Shown in pieces: positions 24,489 to 32,424 of a DNA stretch of 41,192 nt. The first letter of the stretch is position 1. Each line of letters opens with the position of its first letter. The DNA comes from Anaerolineaceae bacterium (GTDB lineage Bacteria; Chloroflexota; Anaerolineae; Aggregatilineales; Phototrophicaceae): positions 80,920 through 122,111 of the forward strand of contig PABP01000033.1 in assembly GCA_002699585.1 (NCBI GenBank). The letters are read 5' to 3'. The position numbers and the translations under genes are program-made. The notes under the pieces were generated by a model, which was not told the origin of the DNA, did no database searches, and was given only the letters and a program-made list of their open reading frames with translations.

Positions 24489-24724
24489 AGGGTTTCAGTC
24501 CCTGAGTTGGGTAAATCCGTACAACAAAAAAACCAGCCTGTCGGCTGGCGAAGTTCGCTCTTATGGACGCACTGTAAGTGTGAAGTTCTTACAGCGCAAA
24601 ACAGCCGACATGCAATGTACAAGTCATAAGACAACAACAGGTAGTCTGTTGTTGGTGCAGGGGTCGGCAAATACGTTCTCTACTCATGGTGGGATAAGCT
24701 AACATGTGCCTGTAATAATGTCAA
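24489..24724 (-). promoter_or_regulatory. Promoter and ~200-nt structured leader with terminator/antiterminator pair
   Basis: On the minus strand a promoter has TTGACA (24724-24719), a 17-nt spacer and TAGCTT (24701-24696), giving a start near 24689. The leader holds a perfect 9-bp hairpin (24654-24646/24640-24632), a 10-bp hairpin with one wobble (24597-24588/24578-24569), and an intrinsic terminator. A segment GUCGGCUG (24609-24602) is an exact 8-base complement of CAGCCGAC (24547-24540) in the terminator's 5' arm and loop, so an antiterminator can form instead. No T-box (AGGGUGGNACC) or SAM-riboswitch core is visible. This layout is typical of a riboswitch or attenuator controlling the genes below. 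Confidence 0.65.
24526..24549 (-). terminator. Intrinsic terminator inside the JAMM-cluster leader
   Basis: Minus-strand stem CCAGCC/GGCUGG (24548-24543 with 24538-24533), tetraloop GACA and seven U residues (24532-24526). It lies 37 nt before the JAMM start codon, so it must be read through for expression. Confidence 0.85.
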
Positions 24725-24835
24725 GCAATTAGGTCTTGGTGTCATCAATATCTAAGGAAATTGCAATAGCTGGTGCCTTAATGAGAAGTAATTTAGCGTA
24801 GGTGAAGGGCGTCTATAGTGCGTAGTCCATTTACA

Positions 24836-24864
24836 TTGAAGGGACGCTGCCAGAGTGATATACT
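24836..24864 (+). promoter_or_regulatory. Promoter of the citrate synthase gene
   Basis: TTGAAG (24836-24841), a 17-nt spacer and TATACT (24859-24864) predict a start near 24871 and a leader of ~135 nt. No further structure is evident between 24871 and the ribosome binding site GAGGAG before ATG 25006. Confidence 0.55.
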
Positions 24865-25005
24865 CAACCATCAAAACATCTCTAAATCTGGCAATTTCTA
24901 TCAGAATTGACCTTATTTATTGCTCGTAGCGTGTTTTGGGGCACCTACGTAGGCAATTGAGGCGTTTAATCACACATTTTCATACTTACACTCGAGGAGT
25001 ATTCA

Positions 25006-26142
25006 ATGGCTAACAAAGGTGGTCTTGAGGGTATCGTTGTCGCGGATGTCCAGACCAGTTTGGTAGATGGTGTTAATGGCAAGCTCATCTACTCCGGTTA
25101 CAGCATCGAAGATCTGGCAGCTAATGCCTCATTTGAAGAAGTATTCTTTTTGTTACATAACGTTCGTTTGCCAAACGCCACTGAGCTAGAAGCCATTCGG
25201 TCACAGATTGCGACTGAGGGCGTGGTTCCGCAGCCCGTGCTGGACATGATGAAGACTCTGCCTAAAGGTACCCCGGCGATGGCAGCCGTCCGTACTGCAA
25301 CTTCAATGCTCTCCCCCTATGATGCTGACGCTGAAAACCTGACGGATAAAGAAGTCGCCCGTAATAAGGCCGCTCGTTTGACGGGCCAGGTCGCAGCGAT
25401 TTGCGCCGCATGGGTCCGCATCACCAAAGGCGAAGAGCCTGTCGCCCCGCGTGCTGACCTCACCCTGGCTGAGAACTTCGTCTATATGATGACTGGCGAA
25501 GACCCGGATGAAACCGCCAGTGCGGCAGTCAATGTGTATCTGGTCCTACTTGCCGAACACGGCATGAACGCCAGCACCTTCACCAGCCGCGTTGTGACAG
25601 CTACTGGCTCCGATATGCACAGCGCTGTTGTCGCCGCTATTGGCGCGCTAAAAGGCCCGTCACATGGTGGTGCGAATGCCGAAGCCATGAAGATGTTCAT
25701 GGAAATTGGCGAGCCGGAAAATGTTCAGCCTTGGTTCGATACTCATATCAAAGATGGTGACCGTCGTATTATGGGTATTGGTCATCGTGTATACAAAGCC
25801 CCGGACCCGCGCGCAGCAGTCCTTAAAGAACATGCTGAACGTCTGGCAGAGAGCAGCGGCAACACCAAGTGGTATGAAATCGCAGTCAAATTGGCTGATG
25901 CAGCCCGTGCAGATGAGTACTTCATCGAGCGTAAGCTGTTCCCCAACGTCGATTATTACAGCGCTATTGTGCTCTCCACACTCGATCTCGACATCGATAT
26001 GTTTACGCCGCTGTTTGTGATGGCGCGTATGGCAGGTTGGACGGCCAATATCGTCGACCAGATGCAGGGTCGCTTGATCCGTCCGAAAGCCAACTATGTG
26101 GGCCCGGTTGACCTAAGCTGGACAGCTGTCGAGGATCGCTAG
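25006..26142 (+). CDS. gltA: Citrate synthase
   Basis: A 378-residue short-type citrate synthase, which condenses acetyl-CoA and oxaloacetate. The three catalytic residues are in place: His220 (GPSHGGANAEA), His260 (GIGHRVYKAPDPRA) and Asp316 (FPNVDYYSAIV). The N-terminus GLEGIVVADVQTSLVDG is typical of the short bacterial/archaeal group, which also includes 2-methylcitrate synthases; the two cannot be told apart from the sequence alone. Ribosome binding site GAGGAG lies ~7 nt before ATG. It is monocistronic, with terminator at 26181. Residues forming the allosteric NADH site of the long Gram-negative type are absent, as expected for this group. Confidence 0.93.
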   Translation: MANKGGLEGIVVADVQTSLVDGVNGKLIYSGYSIEDLAANASFEEVFFLLHNVRLPNATELEAIRSQIATEGVVPQPVLDMMKTLPKGTPAMAAVRTATSMLSPYDADAENLTDKEVARNKAARLTGQVAAICAAWVRITKGEEPVAPRADLTLAENFVYMMTGEDPDETASAAVNVYLVLLAEHGMNASTFTSRVVTATGSDMHSAVVAAIGALKGPSHGGANAEAMKMFMEIGEPENVQPWFDTHIKDGDRRIMGIGHRVYKAPDPRAAVLKEHAERLAESSGNTKWYEIAVKLADAARADEYFIERKLFPNVDYYSAIVLSTLDLDIDMFTPLFVMARMAGWTANIVDQMQGRLIRPKANYVGPVDLSWTAVEDR

Positions 26143-26180
26143 ACCAACACGCAGTCTCTATAAGCAAAAGATAGTCACAA

Positions 26181-26208
26181 AAGGGCACGCCATACGTGCC
26201 CTTTTTTT
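26181..26208 (+). terminator. Terminator of the citrate synthase gene
   Basis: Stem AAGGGCACG (26181-26189) with CGTGCCCTT (26195-26203), loop CCATA, then T residues to 26208. Confidence 0.9.
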
Positions 26209-26233
26209 GTATCTAGGTGGCTATTCTATGCAG

Positions 26234-27343
26234 CTATTCTGTGACCGTGAAAACGACAATCTGAGTATAAGGCTGTGAGGACGGGTTGAAGTTGTTGTCG
26301 CTGACCAGGATCAGTGTGCGCCGCCCGTCGATGATTGGCCCCCAGGTCGCCCCTTCAATATTATCAACGTTGATGCCCTCTGTTTCTTCGTTGAGCGTCA
26401 GCAGGTGGGTTTTGCTGATGGGCGTATAGTCTATCTCCTGGATGCTTTCTGCCGATTGCACATCGGTGGCTTCTATAAAATCGGCCAAAAAGATGTTGAT
26501 TGTATTGCCATACCCCAGCACAAAGCTCCGTTCAATGGCGATTAGATGGGTTTCGTCTAGATAAACCAGCGCGACCAAACCGTTATCCTGCACGTTGGAT
26601 GGTCCTGTGGATACATCAGGAATGGGTTCGGTGACATACACATATTGGGCGATGGTATCTTCTGTATCGCGGTCCAGCAGCCAGATACGCGATGGTGTGC
26701 CTGCTTCCAACGTGGCGGAGTCACCATCTTGTTCCAGCGCGGATTCTGTGCCCACAAAGAGGATGCTTTCGTCTTCAGAAACGGCCAGTGCTTCAAAGCT
26801 CTCGTTTGACCGAATGCCCATGCCGCCACCCGACCGGACAAAGTCGCTGTCGATGGCGTAATCACGAATGAATGTGCCGTCCAAAGCCATTTCACGTAGC
26901 AGGGGACTGTTGCCACTGCCGTCTCTTTCACTGGTCCACACAAGTTTTTGGCTCATGGGCAAAAAGCGTATCGACTCCGGGTCGGCAGCATTCTCGACGT
27001 ACATTTCGCCATCTGGCGTCATAATGGGTGTCGTGCTCAGAATTTGCGCATCTTGCACGCCGGATGCATCAATTTCGATAGAGAGGGTATAAAAACGAAC
27101 AGGCCCTTCTTCGCCGCGATCATCGCTGATGGCGTAGTAGATGTCCGCTTCGCTGTCATAGGAAATGCCGGAAATCCCGCCGAACAGCACTTCTTCATAG
27201 CGGGTGCTGGTGGGGAACTGGTGCTCACCCAGGAGCGTTAATGTCAGGGGCGCATCCTGGGCTGATGTGTATTGAGGTTGCCCTATAAATACAAAGGCAA
27301 GACACATTGTAATCAAGGTGATGACGGTCTTTTTCGATACCAT
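26234..27343 (-). CDS. Secreted esterase-like/phytase-like protein
   Basis: About 369 residues starting at the Met that opens a clear signal peptide (MVSKKTVITLITMCLAFVF..., cleavage near YTSAQDA). The mature part matches the Phytase-like (PF13449) beta-propeller family: GGISGISYDSEADIYYAISDDRG, then DPESIRFLPMSQKLVWTSER and SNESFEALAVSEDESILFVG. Members are extracytoplasmic and annotated as esterase-like; real activity is rarely shown. A longer reading from 27385 has no ribosome binding site, while GAGAAAG precedes the chosen ATG. It is divergent from the rhomboid cluster. Confidence 0.8.
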   Translation of the reverse strand: MVSKKTVITLITMCLAFVFIGQPQYTSAQDAPLTLTLLGEHQFPTSTRYEEVLFGGISGISYDSEADIYYAISDDRGEEGPVRFYTLSIEIDASGVQDAQILSTTPIMTPDGEMYVENAADPESIRFLPMSQKLVWTSERDGSGNSPLLREMALDGTFIRDYAIDSDFVRSGGGMGIRSNESFEALAVSEDESILFVGTESALEQDGDSATLEAGTPSRIWLLDRDTEDTIAQYVYVTEPIPDVSTGPSNVQDNGLVALVYLDETHLIAIERSFVLGYGNTINIFLADFIEATDVQSAESIQEIDYTPISKTHLLTLNEETEGINVDNIEGATWGPIIDGRRTLILVSDNNFNPSSQPYTQIVVFTVTE

Positions 27344-27483
27344 GCTATTGGCTTTCTCGTATTGAATAACGGGTAAGTAACGCATTATTTTAGCTGAGAG
27401 TTTGCAATGCGTTGGTTGCTTCTGATCATGTTACTGTGCTAATGTTATTGTGATCTATTGTAAAAGTTAGAGGGTAAAAGGGT

Positions 27484-28182
27484 ATGGCAATCAGGCCATT
27501 TCGCATTGTTGGGCGCAGTCAGTTCCGTCCCTATGCGACGTTTGGTATCCTCATCCTCAGTCTCCTGTTCTTTGTCTGGGAGATTATTATCACATCTGCG
27601 AATGGCTTGCCCATTGAGCAATTGTACGATCATTACACCCTCGTTACCTGCCATGTCGGGCACGTTCCCCTGACTGAAATCATCATTGATGGGGTGCGCA
27701 GTCTATTCCTCCATTTGACATTCCTGGAACTCGTCACCAATATGCTGTTCCTGTGGGTCTTTGGCCCGGCTGTAGAGCAGTTCCTGGGGCATCGCCGTTA
27801 CCTGGCCTTCTACATTGCGGTTGGCTTTGGTGGGCATCTGGCGAGCATCCTGTTTAGTGGAGGCAACTGTGCCGCGCTTGCTGGTTCCAGTGGGTCGGTT
27901 GCGGGTGTTCTGGCTGCTTTCTTGTTCCTGTACCCACTGCGACGTGTAGAAGCCTTTGTGCCGATGCTAGGACGCGGCTTCAGCATCCCGGCTTTCCTTT
28001 ATATCCTGATCTTCATCGGTGCGGCCTTCCTGATGGATGATGGCGGTCCGCTGTCTGGTAATCTGGCACCGTTCTGGGATGAAATCGGTGGGTTTGTTAG
28101 CGGCTTTGTCATCTTCTTTGTGGTGACGCTCTTTAAAGCTGCACCGAAAGCCAATCCGTTCCCAACCCTGGATGACGACTAA
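27484..28182 (+). CDS. Rhomboid-fold membrane protein lacking the catalytic histidine
   Basis: A 232-residue protein with six membrane segments and the rhomboid fold. The serine motif is intact (GSSGSVAG, Ser136), but the TM6 position where other rhomboids have His reads WDEIGGFVSG (Glu200). The upstream HxxxxHxxxN motif is also changed (HLTFLELVTN lacks the second His). It is therefore probably a pseudo-protease, which in the iRhom class binds and routes membrane clients; that role here is inference. A Cys follows TM1 (VTCHVGH) and another lies before TM4 (GGNCAAL). The tail ends NPFPTLDDD. Ribosome binding site AGAGGG precedes the ATG. It is the first of three tandem paralogues. Confidence 0.88.
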   Translation: MAIRPFRIVGRSQFRPYATFGILILSLLFFVWEIIITSANGLPIEQLYDHYTLVTCHVGHVPLTEIIIDGVRSLFLHLTFLELVTNMLFLWVFGPAVEQFLGHRRYLAFYIAVGFGGHLASILFSGGNCAALAGSSGSVAGVLAAFLFLYPLRRVEAFVPMLGRGFSIPAFLYILIFIGAAFLMDDGGPLSGNLAPFWDEIGGFVSGFVIFFVVTLFKAAPKANPFPTLDDD

Positions 28183-28233
28183 TAGACTTGTAAACCATGA
28201 ATCGGACACTAGCCCTTAAGGTGTAAGTAGACG

Positions 28234-28980
28234 ATGCTCCCGATTGGAACCCTGGGCCGCAACAAATATCGGCCATACATCACGTTTTTCCTGATAGTGA
28301 TTAACCTGCTCGTGTTTGTGTATCAAGTCATTGTGCAAACACAGGGCGCTGATAGTTACCTCAGCTTCCTGTACAGCAATGCACTCGATATGTGTAGCGT
28401 GGGCGTCGCCCCCGTTGGCACAGTCGTACGCAATGGCCTGTTTAGTCTGTTCCTGCATGGGAACATCCCGCATGTGGTTTTCAACATGGTCTTCTTGTGG
28501 ATCTTCGGTCCACATGTAGAAATGTACCTGGGCCATCGTGCCTTCCTGGGCTTCTATCTGGTTGCCGGGTACGTCGCCAGCTTCTCGCAGGTGGTCCTGG
28601 GTAGCTTCGTGTGTTCACCAGCCATGGTAGAAGGCCAATCCCTGCTGATCGGTGCCAGTGGTGCGATTGCTGGTGTGATGGGAGCCTTCCTGCTGCTGAA
28701 CCCCAATGCCAAGGTTCGTACTCTGATGCTGTTCAACATTCCCTTTATTCGGGTACTGCGTGGTATCATGATCCCCTACAAGATTTCTTATGTGCCTGCC
28801 GGGTTCTTCCTTGTATTCTGGGTGTTGAATGACATCGTGATGGCCATCTTTGGCTCCGGTGGCAACACGGCCCATTGGGCGCATATCGGCGGGTTTGTCG
28901 GCGGCGCGATTATTCTCTTTGTCGTGACCATGTTTAAGCCCGTTCCGGCAGTGAATCCATTCCCGGAACTCGATGACTAG
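28234..28980 (+). CDS. Rhomboid intramembrane serine protease (paralogue 2)
   Basis: A 248-residue rhomboid with the full catalytic set: HGNIPHVVFNMVFLWIFG, GASGAIAG (Ser142) and AHWAHIGGFVGG (His217). Such proteases cleave membrane proteins within or next to their transmembrane helix. Cys residues after TM1 (DMCSVGV) and before TM4 (GSFVCSPA) match those of the two neighbours. The soluble tail ends VNPFPELDD. It starts 51 nt after paralogue 1 with AAGGTG as ribosome binding site. Confidence 0.93.
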   Translation: MLPIGTLGRNKYRPYITFFLIVINLLVFVYQVIVQTQGADSYLSFLYSNALDMCSVGVAPVGTVVRNGLFSLFLHGNIPHVVFNMVFLWIFGPHVEMYLGHRAFLGFYLVAGYVASFSQVVLGSFVCSPAMVEGQSLLIGASGAIAGVMGAFLLLNPNAKVRTLMLFNIPFIRVLRGIMIPYKISYVPAGFFLVFWVLNDIVMAIFGSGGNTAHWAHIGGFVGGAIILFVVTMFKPVPAVNPFPELDD

Positions 28981-29024
28981 AAGCATTACCTGATTGAATC
29001 AGTCGTTAGTTAGAGGTTTTTCGT

Positions 29025-29744
29025 ATGCTACCTATCGGTGTGATCGGCAAAGATAAGAGCAAGTCGTATGTGACGTATGGCTTGATTGTCGTCAATATCC
29101 TCGTTTTTATCTGGGAGCTTTCTGTACAGTCGAAAGGCGTTTTTGCCTTCCAGGCAGCGCTGGGTGAAGTCGCGTTCAATGTCTGCCGCGTGGGCATTGA
29201 TCCGCTGCCAAACCTGTTTGTAGACAGCTTCCGTACCATGTTCTTACATGGCAGCCTGCTGCACCTGATCGGTAATATGCTCTACCTGTGGATTTTCGGT
29301 CGGCGCGTAGAGGCCTATTTCGGTAGCTGGAAATATCTGGTGTTCTATATTGCAGCCGGATCATTCGCGACACTGGGCCATGTGCTTTTTGGTGGCGTCG
29401 TTTGCCGCACTGCCACTGAACTCAAGATTGTCATTGGCGCCAGCGGTGCTATCGCTGGTGTGATGGGCGGCTTCTTGATGCTGTACCCAACCGCACGGGT
29501 CAAAACCCTAATTGGTTTCTTCCAACCGCTTTTCTGGCAGGTGAAGCTCCCGGCTGTGTTGTTCCTGGGCTACTGGTTCATCATGGACTTGTTGCAGGGC
29601 GTTGGTTGGCTGGGTGTGAATACGTCAACAGCCCACTGGGCGCATATCGGCGGCTTTGTCTCCGGTGTGGTCATGGTCTTCCTGGCGACTATGCTGTATA
29701 AACCTGCACCCAAACCCGATCCATTCGAGTATCTTGACGACTAG
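29025..29744 (+). CDS. Rhomboid intramembrane serine protease (paralogue 3)
   Basis: A 239-residue rhomboid with intact catalysis: HGSLLHLIGNMLYLWIFG, GASGAIAG (Ser140), and AHWAHIGGFVSG (His207). The two Cys (NVCRVGI and GGVVCRTA) and the tail (PKPDPFEYLDD) are shared with the other paralogues. It starts 44 nt after paralogue 2 with AGAGG as ribosome binding site, so all three are likely one transcript, closed by the terminator at 29771. Confidence 0.93.
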   Translation: MLPIGVIGKDKSKSYVTYGLIVVNILVFIWELSVQSKGVFAFQAALGEVAFNVCRVGIDPLPNLFVDSFRTMFLHGSLLHLIGNMLYLWIFGRRVEAYFGSWKYLVFYIAAGSFATLGHVLFGGVVCRTATELKIVIGASGAIAGVMGGFLMLYPTARVKTLIGFFQPLFWQVKLPAVLFLGYWFIMDLLQGVGWLGVNTSTAHWAHIGGFVSGVVMVFLATMLYKPAPKPDPFEYLDD

Positions 29745-29770
29745 GCAACATCCTAATTTCATGACTATGA

Positions 29771-29793
29771 AAGCTCGCTTCGGCGGGCTTTTT
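29771..29793 (+). terminator. Terminator of the rhomboid cluster
   Basis: Eight-bp stem (29771-29778 with 29783-29790, one U-G) capped by a stable C(UUCG)G tetraloop, followed by T residues to 29793. Confidence 0.9.
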
Positions 29794-29913
29794 CTTTCGG
29801 CATATGCAATATCAACAATTGTTAAATAGTTTATACTATCGTCAATCTTTATTCATAAACAATAAATTTGGCCTACAATGAGCATATCGATATTTGTGAT
29901 GGTGGTGTGCGAT

Positions 29914-30318
29914 ATGCTCAACAAAATCTATTGGGAAATTCCGGGTCGTGTTATTGTTACCGAGTATGCAGGTGCTGTTTCTGTCGACGATCTGCGTGAC
30001 GGTGGCGAGACGATGGTCCAACTCATGACCATCAAAGGGCAGGAGCCGTTTGTACATGCCATCATTGATACCTCCCGTCGAGCCAATACGGACGACCATT
30101 CCCTCATTGAAGAGAGTACCATTGCGGTAGTGCAGCAGGCGCTTTTGTCCTATCCGGCAGCGGGTTGGACGGTCATCATCGATCCGACATCGGGGCGACT
30201 TAATCGCTGGATGCGCACGTTGACGGGGCAAGCGAGGCAAGCACGTTATCACATCTGCAATAGCCTGGATGACGCGCTGGCATTCCTCAACAAACAAGAT
30301 ACAACACTAGCCAATTAG
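29914..30318 (+). CDS. STAS/SpoIIAA-like small protein
   Basis: A ~134-residue soluble protein from ATG 29914 (MLNKIYWEIPGRVIVTEYAG). The alternating strands and helices (VIVTEYAGAVSVDDLRDGG, FVHAIIDTSRR, GWTVIIDPTSGRLNRWM, ICNSLDDALAFLN) resemble the SpoIIAA-like/STAS fold, and its end matches the usual helix of such proteins. STAS proteins often bind partners in anti-sigma or signalling networks; no phosphorylatable Ser motif can be assigned with confidence. An ATG at 29878 would add a hydrophobic stretch not seen in the fold. A hairpin at 30356 follows. Confidence 0.65.
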   Translation: MLNKIYWEIPGRVIVTEYAGAVSVDDLRDGGETMVQLMTIKGQEPFVHAIIDTSRRANTDDHSLIEESTIAVVQQALLSYPAAGWTVIIDPTSGRLNRWMRTLTGQARQARYHICNSLDDALAFLNKQDTTLAN

Positions 30319-30355
30319 GCTCTCTCATCCTCTACAGGTCAAAGTAATATGCTGA

Positions 30356-30380
30356 AACAGGTATGCGCTACATACCTGTT
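30356..30380 (+). terminator. Perfect 10-bp hairpin, terminator-like
   Basis: AACAGGTATG (30356-30365) pairs with 30371-30380 around loop CGCTA. It lies 38 nt past the preceding stop, but only TT then CTTC follows, so termination may be weak. It could also be a binding site for a dimeric regulator. Confidence 0.5.
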
Positions 30381-30467
30381 CTTCATGTATGCATCAATTT
30401 GGCCTCAACAATCTCAAGAGCAAACTCAAGACTTAACAAAGTGGCCCCCTAACTGAGACCCTGGTTT

Positions 30468-30476
30468 TGTTATAAT
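30468..30476 (+). promoter_or_regulatory. Extended -10 promoter of the recombinase-like gene
   Basis: TGT-TATAAT (30468-30476) is a perfect extended -10. No good -35 box is seen. The predicted start is near 30483. Confidence 0.5.
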
Positions 30477-30515
30477 GATGCCATGATCCACGCAAGCCAT
30501 AATACCAGGAGCGAG

Positions 30516-31433
30516 ATGCAGCACTTCGACTTCACTGCAGCACTGCCGACACGCACCACAAGTGAAAATACGCAGCGTGCTTACTTTCGTTGGGTTGACC
30601 AATATTTGGTTGATCGTGCCAATATGAAAGCAACAAGGGGCGACTATCGACTGAAGCGTATGGAAAAGCTGTCGGTCAAAACCATGCAGCGCCATTTGAC
30701 GCCGCGTAAACTCTCTAGTTGGCTGGATGACCTAGCCGCAGCAGGGCGCAGTCGTCAGAGCCTGGACCAGGCCCGGGCGGCCATTGTGACTCTGGCGGAA
30801 CTGATGTCCCAGGAAGGTTGTCTTGAGCAAAATGTCGCGTCGGATATTCGCGCTGTGAGTGTACCTGCTGTCGCTAAAAAACAAGTACCTGAGCGCTTAC
30901 TTAGCTCGGATGAACTTAAGCAGTTGATGCAGGCCGCGCGGGAAATTGGATCGAGCGATAACCAGATTGCGCGTAATGCCGTTGTTGCAACCATGTTGTG
31001 TACGATGGCCCTACGGCGCGAAGAATTATCCTCTGCCAAATGGGGTGATTTGACTGTTGTCGATGGTAGTGTCGTCCTGCAAATTGGCCCGCATAGCGTG
31101 CCAGTTCCGCGTAATGTGCTGTCGATTATTGACCGCTGGCGGCGGGCTATCACCAGTGAAACCCGTGAACCTGCCCCTAGTAGTTCCCTCATTCGTCGTA
31201 TCTGGAAAGGTGGGCGCATTGCCAAAGATGGCCTATCACCAGATGGTATCTGGCTCATTATTCGGGATGCCGCACAGCACGCTGGTGAGGGCCACGTCAC
31301 GCCCGACGATTTGCGCCGTTCCGCCGTGGCGGGTATGTGGCAGGCTGGCGTGTCTCTAGAGGAAATTAGTCGGTTGCTGCGGCATCGTAATACCCTGATT
31401 ACAGAGCGTTTTCTCAACCGCATCAACCGCTAA
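30516..31433 (+). CDS. Tyrosine-recombinase (XerC/D-like) homologue without the nucleophile Tyr
   Basis: A 305-residue protein with a SAM-like N-terminal DNA-binding domain (TSENTQRAYFRWVDQYL) and a phage-integrase-type catalytic domain. The Arg of box I is present (ALRREEL, Arg167), the box II Arg is present (DDLRR, Arg267) and the H/W position is present (LRHRN, His290). The box II His is Asp264, and the nucleophile position, nine residues after His290, is Phe299 (TERFLNRI). No other Tyr lies nearby, so strand cleavage is not expected. ATG 30516 is chosen because AGGAG lies 5 nt upstream; an ATG at 30483 falls at the predicted transcript start. It stands alone, with no att-like repeats or phage genes. 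Confidence 0.85.
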   Translation: MQHFDFTAALPTRTTSENTQRAYFRWVDQYLVDRANMKATRGDYRLKRMEKLSVKTMQRHLTPRKLSSWLDDLAAAGRSRQSLDQARAAIVTLAELMSQEGCLEQNVASDIRAVSVPAVAKKQVPERLLSSDELKQLMQAAREIGSSDNQIARNAVVATMLCTMALRREELSSAKWGDLTVVDGSVVLQIGPHSVPVPRNVLSIIDRWRRAITSETREPAPSSSLIRRIWKGGRIAKDGLSPDGIWLIIRDAAQHAGEGHVTPDDLRRSAVAGMWQAGVSLEEISRLLRHRNTLITERFLNRINR

Positions 31434-31554
31434 TACGCTATGCGATGGGGGTGCTAGATTGGGATAAATGGGAATATGCTGGTTTATGCAGGCATTTTCT
31501 CGCAAGAATCACGCGATTTGCTGTAATTTCGCATCGTGAATTGCCAGCGAGGGA

Positions 31555-32424
31555 TTAGCCGATTGCAGGCAGGAATATCATGATGAGGTTCATGGCAATC
31601 TGGCAGACCCAGGCCGCAGCCAAGCCATTGCGTTCGCGCACGTAGCTATACAACATCGACATAGCGAATAGCCCAATGGCGAAGATGAGACCAACGGCTG
31701 GATTTTGCTGGATTTCGCCCCACATGACCGGGAAAAAGAGGATCAATCCCCATACGCCAGCCATGATGCCCACGACCCAGAAATCGAGTGTTTCCTGGAA
31801 GACACCCCGGAAAAACAGCGTTTCCGCCAATGGCATGACGAACACCAGATAGGCTAAGAGCGTTCCGGCAGCTAAGCCAGGGAATGCCAGCGGCACTGCT
31901 CGTCCGAGCACATCCCAGCCGAATACGGTAAAGGGGCCGCCGACCAGCAGCGCAAAACCAATGCCCCAGCCGACATTTTCCAGCCGTTCCTGGCCGATGC
32001 GTTGACTGTTGCCAAACAACCACGCCATCACGCCGATGAGGGCTAACACACCCCAGCTGAGTGTATAACGCAGGTCAGCATTGGCAGGCAGCATGGGCGT
32101 CAGGCCAATAGCAACGGCCCCAGCCAGGAGCAGCCCAAATGCCGGGTCACCTGTGCCGCCGCGATAGATGGGTTGCGGCGTATCGTCTTCCTCGTTTGAG
32201 GGCAGGGCATCCGCGCCCAATAAAGGCTGGCCCTGCTCATCAAAAGGCGTATGTTCGTCGATGACGGGGCCACTCGTATAGGCCGCAAACGGGGAGTCAT
32301 CATAATCTGCCGTCGAATATGTATTTTCGTGGGGTTCGTAATCACCGAGAGGGGTGTTGTAGTTCTCGCCCCCTTCATCGGCATCCGATCCATACGGATA
32401 ATCGGGATCGTAACGATCACTCAC
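31555..32424 (-). CDS. CPBP-family membrane protein with degenerate protease motifs
   Basis: A 289-residue protein. The first ~95 residues are acidic and disordered (DPDYPYGSDADEGGENY...). The rest has about eight membrane segments with the CPBP/Abi pattern. Motif 1 is PLAETLFFRGVF, with one Glu rather than EE. The helix that normally bears His is FFPVMWGE, and motif HxxxN appears as CQIAMN. The usual metal ligands are partly lost, so activity as a glutamic/metallo-type protease is doubtful. GTG 32424 overlaps the stop of the threonine aldolase gene (GTGA), so the two are coupled. Confidence 0.78.
   Translation of the reverse strand: MSDRYDPDYPYGSDADEGGENYNTPLGDYEPHENTYSTADYDDSPFAAYTSGPVIDEHTPFDEQGQPLLGADALPSNEEDDTPQPIYRGGTGDPAFGLLLAGAVAIGLTPMLPANADLRYTLSWGVLALIGVMAWLFGNSQRIGQERLENVGWGIGFALLVGGPFTVFGWDVLGRAVPLAFPGLAAGTLLAYLVFVMPLAETLFFRGVFQETLDFWVVGIMAGVWGLILFFPVMWGEIQQNPAVGLIFAIGLFAMSMLYSYVRERNGLAAAWVCQIAMNLIMIFLPAIG

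Noticed and set aside
24489-24690. T-box or SAM riboswitch upstream of the JAMM gene
   Set aside because: Neither the T-box AGGGUGGNACC element nor a SAM-I core could be found; kept only as an unassigned leader.
30319-31560. Integrated element with att sites around the recombinase-like gene
   Set aside because: No direct repeats, tRNA gene or cargo genes are visible, and the protein lacks the nucleophile.
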